A DNA stretch of 32,382 nucleotides from Acidobacteriota bacterium (GCA_003224055.1 QHYE01000111.1:1-32382); one strand, 5' to 3'; counted from the stretch's first letter, positions 16,147 to 23,704 are shown. Notes: generated from the letters alone by a model not told the origin. Numbers and translations are program-made.

Positions 16147-16174
16147 GTGATTCGTGACTGGTGACTGGTGAAAG
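16147..16174. repeat. 7-bp tandem repeat upstream of prfA
   Basis: Four 7-bp units, two of them identical (GTGACTG), flanked by GTGATTC and GTGAAAG. It lies in the leader or promoter region of prfA, about 25 bp from the start codon. It shares its unit with the repeat inside prmC. Confidence 0.7.
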
Positions 16175-16184
16175 TCAGGAGCGG

Positions 16185-16202
16185 CGCTCCGGTACGGGAG
16201 CG
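16185..16202. repeat. Short palindrome CGCTCC-N6-GGAGCG
   Basis: A 6-bp inverted repeat surrounds GGTACG, just 11 bp beyond the 7-bp repeat array. It resembles the hairpin at 22367-22385 (both contain TACCGGAGCG-like or TACCGGAGC on the minus strand), suggesting a dispersed short element. It may alternatively be a regulatory hairpin of prfA. Confidence 0.4.
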
Positions 16203-16350
16203 AGGGAGAGTCAGCTAATAGAAAGCGGCGTACATCGGTTTGCTCTGCAGTAAGGATAGCGCCGAATTCCAAATCACGCAAATCGGAGTTCAGAATGGAC
16301 CAATTTCTCGTTAATACGATTTGCGTCCGGTTTGAGATACACTGCGGGTC

Positions 16351-16833
16351 GTGACCCTTCGCGAATTCTTTCTAGAGAATTTTGCCGGGGACCTGGAATA
16401 CCATCCGCGCCGCGCGCTGCTGTATCTGGGCCTTGCAGCGGCGGCCCTGTGCTATTGGATATTCGCTCCTCCCGAAGCCAAATTCACCACCATTCCTCTT
16501 GTCTTCGTACTAGGCAGTCTTATGCTTATTCTAAAGGGCATTTTCTTGCTCCGAGAATCGTCCGAGGGGATTGGCCGCACATCTTCAGATTTCGATGAGC
16601 TTTCCAATACTGTCAATCGTAAGAAACTGCCGTCCATCCCCAGCCAAGCTGCCCAGATTCTGCAAGATTTCGGAACGGGCCCACTCCTGCTCTGGACCAT
16701 TCTCAATATTGGCAAGGACATTGACGGCTCCTGGAATAATCCGCCACGCCTTGCCGTATTTTTGATCGGGGCCGTGCTCTTTTCGCTCGGCTGGCTGATT
16801 CGCCGCCTCACAACATCCTCCGCTGTACTCTAG
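16351..16833 (+). CDS. Small integral membrane protein, unknown function
   Basis: This 160-residue protein has three hydrophobic segments (about 25-42, 50-67 and 134-151) and a polar central region of about 60 residues. No catalytic motif is seen and I do not recognise the family. The start is GTG at 16351; the ribosome-binding site is weak. It is divergent from prfA, with the composite repeat region between them. Codon use and the clear membrane pattern support a real gene. Confidence 0.65.
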   Translation: MTLREFFLENFAGDLEYHPRRALLYLGLAAAALCYWIFAPPEAKFTTIPLVFVLGSLMLILKGIFLLRESSEGIGRTSSDFDELSNTVNRKKLPSIPSQAAQILQDFGTGPLLLWTILNIGKDIDGSWNNPPRLAVFLIGAVLFSLGWLIRRLTTSSAVL

Positions 16834-16915
16834 CGCCCGCGTATTCAGCAATTCCACCGGCGCCCGACCCTCGGAATCTACTCGTGGTTGCTCCCGCATC
16901 AGGCGCTGTACTACG

Positions 16916-18094
16916 ATGCCAACGATGAGCGAAGCGATGCGAACCATGTTCCAGACGAATTCCGAAACGGCTCGGGAAACTGCGCCCGAGAGCGATGCGG
17001 GATTCCTGTGGGATTTCTGGTATCCGGCGGTGCGCAGCGCGGAGATTCGCGGGCAGAAACTTGTTACGGCGATGCTGTTGGAAGTGCCGCTGGTTCTGGG
17101 GAGGACTTCGGACGGGAAAGCGTTTGCGATGCGCGATTCGTGTCCGCACCGGGGGATTCCACTTTCGTATGGCCGACTGGACGGAGAAATTGTCGAGTGC
17201 TGCTATCACGGATGGCGATTCGACGCGTGCAGCGGGCGATGCGTCGAGATTCCTTCGCTGACGAGCCAGGACAAGCTGAAAGTGGAGCGCATTTTTGCTG
17301 GACACTATCCATGCGAAGAGCGTGATGGCTACGTCTGGGTGTACATGAGTTCTAGCAGCCGCACGGCCTCCGACACTTCACGCGGCCGCGTCGGAGCCGA
17401 CGACGAGCCAGGCTCAAGGCCATTGGGAACGCTTCCGGCGGCGCCTGCGCTTGCTGTTTTCAGCGAAAAATACAAAATCATTCATCTTTCGTGTGAGCTT
17501 CCGTCGCACGTGGATCAGGGAATCATCGGGCTGATGGATCCGGCCCACGGTCCGTTTGTGCATCAATCGTGGTTCTGGCGGAAGCGCGCCAGCATTCATG
17601 AGAAGGCCAAACAGTTCGAGCCGATCCCGAACGGATTCCGCATGAGCCCGCACCAGCCGAGCGCGAACAGCGCGCCGTACCGGCTGCTCGCGAAAATGAC
17701 GGGCGAGCCGGTGACCACGACGATTGATTTCGTGTTGCCGAATCTCCGCACGGAGATCGATCGCAGCGGGAAGCTGTGGTTCTCGAGCCGGGCCACGGTT
17801 ACGCCGGTGCGGCGCGATTTGTGCCGGATTGATTTCGTGGCGGCGTGGAACGTACCTTTGCCCGTCGCAATCTTTCGTCCCTTCGCGAAGAAGTTCCTGC
17901 GGCAGGACCAACTGACGATGATCCAGCAGGCGGAAGGATTGAAGTACAACCCTCACCTGATGCTCATCGACGACGCGGACCGGCAGGCGAAATGGTATTT
18001 CGCGCTGAAAGCGAATCTGCTGGAGTCGCGGCGGACGGGCGCGCCGATGGTACATCCGATGACCGGGCCGGTGGCGCTGCGGTGGCGTTCCTGA
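16916..18094 (+). CDS. Rieske non-heme iron oxygenase (aromatic ring-hydroxylating type)
   Basis: The N-terminal Rieske [2Fe-2S] domain has Cys76-x-His78 (CPHRG) and Cys95-x2-His98 (CCYHGW). The catalytic domain has the mononuclear iron motif Asp208-x2-His211-x4-His216 (DPAHGPFVH) and bridging Asp200. The 392-residue length fits the VanA/PaO-like single-component-alpha group. These enzymes hydroxylate or demethylate aromatic or terpenoid substrates with electrons from a reductase, but no reductase or ferredoxin is encoded nearby and the substrate cannot be inferred. ATG codons at 16916, 16925, 16937 and 16946 are all possible; none has a strong ribosome-binding site. Convergent with the secreted protein gene downstream. 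Confidence 0.9.
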   Translation: MPTMSEAMRTMFQTNSETARETAPESDAGFLWDFWYPAVRSAEIRGQKLVTAMLLEVPLVLGRTSDGKAFAMRDSCPHRGIPLSYGRLDGEIVECCYHGWRFDACSGRCVEIPSLTSQDKLKVERIFAGHYPCEERDGYVWVYMSSSSRTASDTSRGRVGADDEPGSRPLGTLPAAPALAVFSEKYKIIHLSCELPSHVDQGIIGLMDPAHGPFVHQSWFWRKRASIHEKAKQFEPIPNGFRMSPHQPSANSAPYRLLAKMTGEPVTTTIDFVLPNLRTEIDRSGKLWFSSRATVTPVRRDLCRIDFVAAWNVPLPVAIFRPFAKKFLRQDQLTMIQQAEGLKYNPHLMLIDDADRQAKWYFALKANLLESRRTGAPMVHPMTGPVALRWRS

Positions 18095-18101
18095 GAGTGG
18101 G

Positions 18102-18123
18102 GGACAGGCAAGAATGCCTGTTC
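18102..18123. repeat. Dispersed hairpin element, copy 1
   Basis: Arms GGACAGGCA and TGCCTGTTC enclose an AGAA loop (9-bp stem with one G-U pair). It lies in the 48-bp gap between two convergent genes and has no T-tract. It matches the element at 21975-21996 with a compensatory base-pair change. Confidence 0.65.
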
Positions 18124-18142
18124 TACCGGAGCCGGCGGCGTG

Positions 18143-18808
18143 TCAGCGGAGGGCGGCGAGGTCGAAGGGAGCGACGACCTGCTTGGCATCGGGGATGTCT
18201 ACGACGACGGCGGCGTCGGCCGTGGAGGAGATTTTTTCGGCATCGTAGAGGAGCACGATGAGGGCGCCGGTCATCTCGGTGCCGTCCCCGACAGTCCTGA
18301 AAGTGGCGTTGCCATGCATCTCGAGGGGTTCGACGAGTTCGTCGCCGTCGAACAGGCGGTAGCTAAAGTCCTTCCAAAAATCCGGCGATCGAAAAGTGAA
18401 TCCGTGTGCGGAGCCGGAACGCTGATTGGTTTTTTCCTGGATCAAGGAGCCGTAGGAGTTAGTGAATTCGATAGTGATAGCGACGCGGAGGCGGTCCCCG
18501 ATCTTGCGGTAGTCACCGGCGGCGTCCTGGGCGCTGTAGCCGAAGGAGCGCTGGCGGGAAAGCTCGACGGCCTCGGCGTAAGGAGTAAACAATTCTACGG
18601 TAGAAATCCAGGGACCGGATTCGGGTACGGGCAGATGGCGGCGGTATTTATCTAGAAACTCGGCGGTTTTTTCGTCACGGCGCTGGCCGAGGAAATAGGC
18701 TTCGCGGACGGCGTGATCGGACAGGGGGCTGTCGAAAGCAAAGGAAGAAGGCGACAGCAGGAGGGCCGCGGCGAGTATCGCGAGGCAGCGTCGGAAGGAT
18801 GCGGGCAT
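18143..18808 (-). CDS. Secreted protein of unknown function
   Basis: This 221-residue protein begins with a Sec signal peptide (basic SFRRC, hydrophobic LAILAAALLL, likely cleavage after SSFAF or nearby). The mature part has mixed alpha/beta character; no catalytic motif or known domain is recognised. ATG at 18808 is chosen because AGAGGTG lies about 8 bp upstream; a TTG at 18826 would only add residues before the signal. It is downstream of and on the same strand as the TetR gene, with a gap of about 20 bp, so the two may be co-transcribed. Confidence 0.72.
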   Translation of the reverse strand: MPASFRRCLAILAAALLLSPSSFAFDSPLSDHAVREAYFLGQRRDEKTAEFLDKYRRHLPVPESGPWISTVELFTPYAEAVELSRQRSFGYSAQDAAGDYRKIGDRLRVAITIEFTNSYGSLIQEKTNQRSGSAHGFTFRSPDFWKDFSYRLFDGDELVEPLEMHGNATFRTVGDGTEMTGALIVLLYDAEKISSTADAAVVVDIPDAKQVVAPFDLAALR

Positions 18809-18829
18809 TTGCGAGCACCTCTGCAAACA

Positions 18830-19507
18830 TTAGACGGTAAGAACTGCAGAGCGGTTTCGGGACTCAGACGCAGGAAGCCGTGGGGCTTGTTTGGATTTTC
18901 CGTTCCTTGATTTGCGCTTGTTGTCCCAGCCGCCAAGATCGAGGGCGACAGCCATGCAGGCGGTGCGCAATTCGTCCGCAAGGGCGCGGTCCATCATGGT
19001 ACGGGCCACGACCATGCCTCCAATGGACAGGGCAGCTATGGCCTGTGCGGTGGTGCGCCGACGCCGCCCATTCTGAGTCAAGCTCCGCTCCAGGACGTTC
19101 ACCATTGCCTTGAACACGGTCTCGAAGGCGCGCCTCGCGCTTATGCCGCTACGAGCGACGTCGGTCGGCAATGCGACCATGGGGCAGGAGTTCTCGACGT
19201 CCTCGAAATGCTGGCGAGAGAGATAGGCGCGGACGACTTGCGACCCCACGTCGGTCGAGGACAGATCCACATGCACGCCTTCCCAGCAACTCTTCCATTC
19301 CGGGTCCGTGAAAAAACATCCTAACACTTTGGCATAGAGATCGCTTTTGCTTTTGAAATAACTGTAGAAGCCACCGTGCGTCAGGCCCACCCCGGCCATG
19401 ATCTGGTGGAGAGAGACACTCTCAAAGCCATGGCGATTGAAGAGCTTGCGTGCGCTGTCAATGATGTTTTTCTTTACTGCCGGGCGATGACCTGCAGGGT
19501 AAGGCAT
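18830..19507 (-). CDS. TetR/AcrR-family transcriptional regulator
   Basis: The N-terminal DNA-binding domain (about 10-55) has the TetR helix-turn-helix with the signature THGGFYSYFKSKSDLYAKV. The C-terminal ligand domain contains SCPMVALPTDVAR, a segment shared with YxaF/LmrA-like members. The ligand is unknown. ATG at 19507 has a good AGGAGG 5 bp upstream. The last 30 residues are basic and Ser-rich. It is divergent from the SRPBCC gene; a strong palindrome lies between (19565-19590), so self-regulation and control of the neighbour are likely. Confidence 0.9.
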   Translation of the reverse strand: MPYPAGHRPAVKKNIIDSARKLFNRHGFESVSLHQIMAGVGLTHGGFYSYFKSKSDLYAKVLGCFFTDPEWKSCWEGVHVDLSSTDVGSQVVRAYLSRQHFEDVENSCPMVALPTDVARSGISARRAFETVFKAMVNVLERSLTQNGRRRRTTAQAIAALSIGGMVVARTMMDRALADELRTACMAVALDLGGWDNKRKSRNGKSKQAPRLPASESRNRSAVLTV

Positions 19508-19564
19508 GCGGCCTCCTGGTCAGTTTGGTGCTGAAGTATGCCTCGAACCGTGTTCCGCTACCAG

Positions 19565-19605
19565 CAAAATATTATGTTGAACATATTTTGAGGCCGTGGT
19601 GTTAT
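19565..19605. promoter_or_regulatory. TetR operator candidate overlapping a promoter
   Basis: Two nested inverted repeats are present: CAAAATAT / ATATTTTG with a 10-bp spacer (19565-19590), and TATGTT-G-AACATA (19573-19585). TTGAAC at 19577-19582 and TGTTAT at 19600-19605 are 17 bp apart and could be the -35 and -10 boxes for the SRPBCC gene, so bound repressor would block it. Confidence 0.5.
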
Positions 19606-19654
19606 GCGGTCACCGCGGGCGACCCGCAGGGGAAGTCAAAATCTGGAGGGAATG

Positions 19655-20221
19655 ATGAGCGATAGAAATAGTTTAGGGGAAGTGGCCAATGTGCCCACCC
19701 GGCGGCAAGCGATCGCGGGCGTGGCCGCCGCGTTCGGCAGTCTCGTCCTGGGCTCAACGAGGGCTTGGGCGGGAACCGAGGAGGCGATTTCGCATGCGGC
19801 GGAATCCATTCATATGAAACCGGTCTTCAAGGCGAGCCGGAAACGCGTCTATGAGACACTCACCGACGCGAAACAATTCGGCAAAGTCGTGCAGCTGAGT
19901 GCGGCCATGAAGGGGGGCATGCCTCCGGGAGCCGGGCCCGCGGAGATCAGTCGTGAAGCAGGAGGCGCGTTCTCGCTCTTCGGCGGCTATATTACCGGGC
20001 GACAGATCGAACTTGTGCCGAACGAGCGAATCGTCCAAGCATGGCGAGCGGGTGGATGGGATCCGGGTCAATACTCGATCGCGAGGTTCGAACTGGTGGA
20101 GCAAGGCTCCGGGACCAAGATCGTCTTCGATCATACTGGCTTTCCCGTCGGGCGGGCAGAACACCTGGCGGAGGGATGGAAAGGGAATTATTGGGAGCCG
20201 CTGGAGAAATTTTTGGCCTAG
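19655..20221 (+). CDS. Tat-exported SRPBCC / AHSA1-like domain protein
   Basis: A twin-arginine signal (TRRQAIAG followed by a hydrophobic stretch and a likely AWA cleavage site) precedes an AHSA1-type START-like domain: VFKASRKRVYETLTDAKQF, then the GGAFSLFGGYITGRQIEL strand pair, and the C-terminal helix with GWKGNYWEPLEKFL. Such domains bind hydrophobic ligands; export of one is unusual because most AHSA1 proteins are cytosolic. ATG at 19655 is preferred (GGAGG 5 bp upstream) over 19652 or the longer frame from 19604. It is divergent from the TetR regulator and may be its target. Confidence 0.82.
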   Translation: MSDRNSLGEVANVPTRRQAIAGVAAAFGSLVLGSTRAWAGTEEAISHAAESIHMKPVFKASRKRVYETLTDAKQFGKVVQLSAAMKGGMPPGAGPAEISREAGGAFSLFGGYITGRQIELVPNERIVQAWRAGGWDPGQYSIARFELVEQGSGTKIVFDHTGFPVGRAEHLAEGWKGNYWEPLEKFLA

Positions 20222-20239
20222 GTGTTGTGCGGGACCGCG

Positions 20240-21829
20240 TTAGATGCGTCGGGTGACGTTGGGGAAGTCGAGCCAGACTTTGATGCCGCAGAAGTGGGAG
20301 CCTTCAGTGCAGATGGGGGTGGTGATGCCGGCGCGGATGTGGCAAGGCGGGCCAATGTAACGCGTGAGTTCTGGATGGATTTCGCGGAGCTGGGCGATTT
20401 CGTCCATTGAGGCTTGGTAGATTTCTTCCTGGGCGTTGAAGCAGGTGCGCATGGTCCATTTGTGAATGAGATGGAGGAGCGAGCCGGATTCGTAGAGGCG
20501 GATGGACTTGGCGTTGGGGAGGAGATAGAGGGCGATTTCCGCCGGCACGCCGCGATCGAGGAGTTGATTCTTTGCGTTCCAGGCGTCATGTACGGCGCGG
20601 TCGTAGACCTCTTTAGCGCGCGGATTGGCGGCGAGGAGCGCGGGCGTGATGTAGTCCGGATCGCGCGTGTCGGCGAGCGTGAGGAGCGGGCGCGAGCCGG
20701 GGACCATGCGATGGCGCTGGTCCTGGCTGTCGGCGGTGTGGCTGATCTTTTTCGCGAAAGTGTAGTTGGCGTGCTGGAGAGCGCGCATCATCGGGGCGTG
20801 GACGCCGACGTTGAGAGTTTCGAGGCGGTAGAGATTGCGTGCAGGGTTGAGCAGGCGGTCGATGGCTTCGGAGTCAGGGCATTGCGCGGCGGTGAGTCCG
20901 GCGACCGCGCGGTAGGATTCGGCGATGACGCGGACGGCATTCGGTGAATGATCGACGAGTTTTGAAGTTTTGCCGTTGAGCTGGGCGTCGAATTCGCGGG
21001 CGAAAGCTTCGCCAGCCGATGGCTCCGGCTGAACATTTTTCCACTCCGGCAGTTCATCCAGCGGTTCCGTACCAAAGCGATCGAAGAACTGAGCGTCCAT
21101 TTCCTTGACGTGCGCGACCATGGCGCCGATGACGGCGCGCGCCTCGCTCGGCGTGTCTGAGGCGGCGCACATGCGCCAGAGGCGATGGAGGACGATGCCC
21201 GAGAGGGTATGCACCATGGTAGTGAAGGCGGCGAGGGGTAGAACGTAGCGGGCGATTTCGATGGCGCGTTTTTCGGCGGAGCGTTCGATTTTCTGGAAGC
21301 GCTTGGGATGAGACATCGGGCCGATGTGCCAGATGTCGTTGAGAATGTTGCGTGTGTCACCGATCAAAAGTGAGGATAGTTCGCGATAGTAGTTCCAGGC
21401 GCGGGCGACGGCCCCTTCGTAGATTTCCTTGCATTTTTCATCGAAGAAAAGCGAGACGGGAGGCACGTACGCCTGGGCGCGATCGAGGCGGACATAACGC
21501 TGGCTTTGCTGCTCGGAATTGTAGAACGGATGCGCGTGAAGGAAGGACCACACAAATTGGCGGCTGACGTTTTCGAGGCCGAATTCGAAATGAGCGTGCT
21601 GGTAGACGGTATGGTGACCGCTATGGAACGTGGCGGCACCGATGTTGACGCGCTGCTTGTCGGTGATTTCTTCGGGGCCGATCAGGCGCGGGGCGTAACA
21701 GGTGCGGGCCGCGGCGATGGCGGAATCGAACGGATGCGAGAAGGCGTTCCGAAGCGTGACGCGGGGCGGGGCGGTTTCGACTAATTCGCCGGGCCGCGTG
21801 CTATCGAACATGCGGGATTGAGTAGCCAC
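20240..21829 (-). CDS. ThyX-like protein with two tandem flavin-dependent thymidylate synthase domains
   Basis: ThyX makes dTMP from dUMP with FAD and methylene-tetrahydrofolate. This 529-residue protein is twice the usual length and holds two ThyX-like halves. The N-terminal half keeps the second part of the ThyX signature (SEQQSQRY, 105-112) but has LHAH where RHR is expected. The C-terminal half keeps RHR (371-374 in QRHRMVPGSRP) and the typical end PPC-x-G-x-C-x-EG-x-CG. The active sites of ThyX lie between subunits, so the two halves may form a pseudodimer. Start is GTG at 21829 or ATG at 21811; neither has a clear ribosome-binding site. It might be a genuine dTMP synthase or a diverged relative. 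Confidence 0.85.
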   Translation of the reverse strand: MATQSRMFDSTRPGELVETAPPRVTLRNAFSHPFDSAIAAARTCYAPRLIGPEEITDKQRVNIGAATFHSGHHTVYQHAHFEFGLENVSRQFVWSFLHAHPFYNSEQQSQRYVRLDRAQAYVPPVSLFFDEKCKEIYEGAVARAWNYYRELSSLLIGDTRNILNDIWHIGPMSHPKRFQKIERSAEKRAIEIARYVLPLAAFTTMVHTLSGIVLHRLWRMCAASDTPSEARAVIGAMVAHVKEMDAQFFDRFGTEPLDELPEWKNVQPEPSAGEAFAREFDAQLNGKTSKLVDHSPNAVRVIAESYRAVAGLTAAQCPDSEAIDRLLNPARNLYRLETLNVGVHAPMMRALQHANYTFAKKISHTADSQDQRHRMVPGSRPLLTLADTRDPDYITPALLAANPRAKEVYDRAVHDAWNAKNQLLDRGVPAEIALYLLPNAKSIRLYESGSLLHLIHKWTMRTCFNAQEEIYQASMDEIAQLREIHPELTRYIGPPCHIRAGITTPICTEGSHFCGIKVWLDFPNVTRRI

Positions 21830-21868
21830 GATGGAAGTTCATTGTACACGGGCGGGGAGCGGAGGGAA

Positions 21869-21896
21869 GTTGAAAGTCGAGAGTTGAAGGTTGGAA
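21869..21896. repeat. 7-bp tandem repeat upstream of the ThyX-like gene
   Basis: Four 7-bp units with consensus GTTGAAR, two differing from it by one or two bases. It lies about 40 bp upstream of the ThyX-like start codon, between that gene and the rpmE terminator. Period and GT-start are shared with the repeats at 13825 and 16147. Confidence 0.6.
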
Positions 21897-21962
21897 GAAA
21901 AGAAGAAAATGCAGAGAGAGAGGAGCAGCGGAACCAGTCGTAGGGAAGATCGCGATGAAATT

Positions 21963-21996
21963 TTAAAAAAAGAAGGACAGTCAGGAATGACTGTCC
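21963..21996 (-). terminator. Rho-independent terminator of rpmE (dispersed hairpin element, copy 2)
   Basis: A perfect 9-bp stem (GGACAGTCA / TGACTGTCC, 21975-21996) with a 4-nt loop is followed on the minus strand by TTCTTTTTTT. It lies about 85 bp downstream of the rpmE stop. The hairpin matches the repeat at 18102-18123 and shows a covarying pair, so a mobile or dispersed palindrome seems to serve as terminator here. Confidence 0.85.
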
Positions 21997-22082
21997 CACA
22001 AGAGTCCACAATGGTGAGACTGGGTTGAGATCCTTCACCATCCTCGACGGATGGGTCCAGGATGACATGTGCCCCCAGGGGC

Positions 22083-22331
22083 CTACTTCTTGGCGGCGCT
22101 TGTTTTTGTGGCTTCCACTCTAGCGGCGGCGTCGGCGTATTTCTTGGTGAAGCGCTCGACGCGGCCGGCGGTGTCAATGAGCTTCTGCTTGCCAGTGAAG
22201 AAGGGATGGCAATTCGAGCAGATTTCGACATTCAACTTGTCGCCTTTGATCGTCGAACGAGTCGTGAAATTGTGGCCGCAGGCGCAGTGCACCGTAACGG
22301 CATGATAGTCGGGGTGGATACCGGGTTTCAT
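22083..22331 (-). CDS. rpmE: 50S ribosomal protein L31, zinc-binding type
   Basis: L31 is a small protein of the large subunit bridging the central protuberance. The 82-residue sequence starts MKPGIHP and carries the four zinc-binding cysteines Cys16, Cys18, Cys38 and Cys41 (HCACG and CSNCHPFF), so it is the C+ form. The C-terminal Lys/Ala-rich tail is slightly longer than average. ATG at 22331 has GGAG 4 bp upstream. A perfect -35 hexamer TTGACA (minus strand, 22441-22436) and two 30-bp repeats (22485-22554) lie upstream; a clear terminator lies downstream. Confidence 0.95.
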   Translation of the reverse strand: MKPGIHPDYHAVTVHCACGHNFTTRSTIKGDKLNVEICSNCHPFFTGKQKLIDTAGRVERFTKKYADAAARVEATKTSAAKK

Positions 22332-22366
22332 GAGGCTCCATTCAGTCGCGTCCGGTCTGCACGGCC

Positions 22367-22385
22367 GCTCCGGTAAGACCGGAGC
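22367..22385. repeat. Perfect hairpin GCTCCGGT-AAG-ACCGGAGC upstream of rpmE
   Basis: Eight-base-pair arms enclose a 3-nt loop. It lies in the leader of rpmE, about 35 bp from the start codon. A related palindrome is found at 16185-16202. It has no T-tract and is not a typical terminator. Confidence 0.5.
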
Positions 22386-22484
22386 ACTACCGCCGCGTCG
22401 CTAGGTCGCGAAGCAATTTTCTATGATACGCGATGTGTCAAATTCCGCCAAATGGGAAGCAAGGGAGTCGCGGGATCACCCATC

Positions 22485-22554
22485 GCAATCTAGTTTGTAT
22501 TGCAGACCAAAATCAACACCACCCGCAAACTAGTTTGCATTGCAAACCAAATTC
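22485..22554. repeat. Two 30-bp direct repeats 40 bp apart, containing palindromes
   Basis: Copies at 22485-22514 and 22525-22554 agree at 26 of 30 positions and are offset by exactly 40 bp, close to four DNA turns. The second contains two palindromes, GCAAACTAGTTTGC (perfect, 14 bp) and TTTGCA-T-TGCAAA. It sits upstream of the rpmE -35 box and just after the stop of the flavin protein gene. It has the look of a tandem regulator-binding site. Confidence 0.6.
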
Positions 22555-22575
22555 GCAGCCACAGGGGTCCTGGTA

Positions 22576-23079
22576 CTATTCTGGAAAATGCCAACGGGTG
22601 ACAGCGTCAGCGAAGTTTTCCGCATGCTCGTCCTGCCCGAAGGCGACCTGCGGCTTGACGCGGAAGACGCAGCCTTCGGAGGACATGAGAAGGGGCTCCA
22701 CGTCCCCGCCGTACTTGGTGTTGTAGATTTGCGCGAGTTGTCTCCAGAAGGAACGGTCTTTGATTTCCTCCGCGAGGCCTTCGAGGATGACGGCTTCATT
22801 CGCTTTTTCGGTGCCGATGACAACGTGAGGATCGGCCGCGATGTTTTTCGCTTTGCGGGTGCGCCGGCCGGTGCTGAACCAGAAGGCATCCTGCCACCAG
22901 ATGCCCCAGACCAGCATGAGATGAGGGTGGCCGCCGGGCCGCGTAGTGGCAATCCAATAGTTGTGGGATTTCTCTAGGCGCTCGAGGGCCCAGGACCAGG
23001 GCTTGAGGCCGGCGGTCCCTTCAGGAGATTTTTCAAGAGCGTCGGGCCAAAAGGCGTGGCTTGCTTTTGGTTCGGTCAT
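22576..23079 (-). CDS. Pyridoxamine 5'-phosphate oxidase-like flavin split-barrel protein
   Basis: A split-barrel fold of the PNPOx-like family spans most of the 167 residues. Typical are SHNYWIATTRPGGHPHLM, the strand with VWGIWW, and the FSTGRRTRKAKNIAADPHV segment that contacts the FMN or F420 phosphate. Relatives include general-stress and F420-dependent proteins, so the cofactor is uncertain. The PNP active-site residues of true PdxH are not evident. ATG at 23079 has AAGGAG 6 bp upstream. It is followed on the same strand by rpmE after 244 bp and is divergent from the hypothetical at 23195. Confidence 0.85.
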   Translation of the reverse strand: MTEPKASHAFWPDALEKSPEGTAGLKPWSWALERLEKSHNYWIATTRPGGHPHLMLVWGIWWQDAFWFSTGRRTRKAKNIAADPHVVIGTEKANEAVILEGLAEEIKDRSFWRQLAQIYNTKYGGDVEPLLMSSEGCVFRVKPQVAFGQDEHAENFADAVTRWHFPE

Positions 23080-23194
23080 GAGGACTCCTTGGCGGATTTC
23101 GATTTGCGAGGGAATATTACCAGTCCGGGAGACGAGTACAAGGAGAGCGAAATTCTTGTTGTGGTACGAAGTGTCATCGCGTAGGTTCGCATAG

Positions 23195-23704
23195 ATGCGA
23201 GTCGATGTTGTAGAACGCCTTCTGGAACATGGAGCGGTGACAGGGGAAGCCGCTGAAGATACTTCGGTGAAGCTGGCACTGCAGAACTTTCAGAGTGCAA
23301 TGCAGGGCGATGACTCTCTCTTTGCCAGCGAGTACAGAGGGAATTGGCGGGTAAGCCGGGCTGGGGATGGGCGCGGGATTTGCAGCGGAAATGTTTCTTT
23401 GTCTTTCAAGGAAAAGGAGTTTGGGCGGAACCGAGGCTTGTATTTTCAGCTGATTCAAAAACTGATCGAGTTATTGAAGGGCGCGGGGTCGCCGGAAGTA
23501 TTGATGGCGAGACTGTGCCTGGTTTCAGCGGGGAAGGGGGAATCGAGTCCGGGAGTTCTTTCGTTGGGAATTGAACTCGAAGCTGTAGGCGATAACGGCG
23601 ATCAAGCCGCCCTGCGCTGGGGGCTGGGCTTGGTACATTTGCAGCAAGCGCTGCTATTCACGTCCCGCCATTTGCGGCAACTGATTTCGCAGAAGAATAG
23701 CTAA
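23195..23704 (+). CDS. Hypothetical protein, low confidence
   Basis: This is a 169-residue open frame with no recognised domain. Its composition is plausible for a soluble protein: mixed hydrophobic and charged residues and a helical C-terminal third rich in Leu and Gln. The ATG at 23195 lacks a good ribosome-binding site. A minus-strand frame of 94 codons overlaps it, but its Pro/Ser-rich sequence is less protein-like. It lies between two minus-strand genes. If it is not a gene, this 670-bp gap holds nothing else I recognise. Confidence 0.42.
   Translation: MRVDVVERLLEHGAVTGEAAEDTSVKLALQNFQSAMQGDDSLFASEYRGNWRVSRAGDGRGICSGNVSLSFKEKEFGRNRGLYFQLIQKLIELLKGAGSPEVLMARLCLVSAGKGESSPGVLSLGIELEAVGDNGDQAALRWGLGLVHLQQALLFTSRHLRQLISQKNS

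Noticed and set aside
16123-16281. A 53-residue N-terminal extension of RF1
   Set aside because: It is encoded by the 7-bp repeat and palindrome, differs from all RF1 N-termini, and a good ribosome-binding site precedes ATG at 16122.
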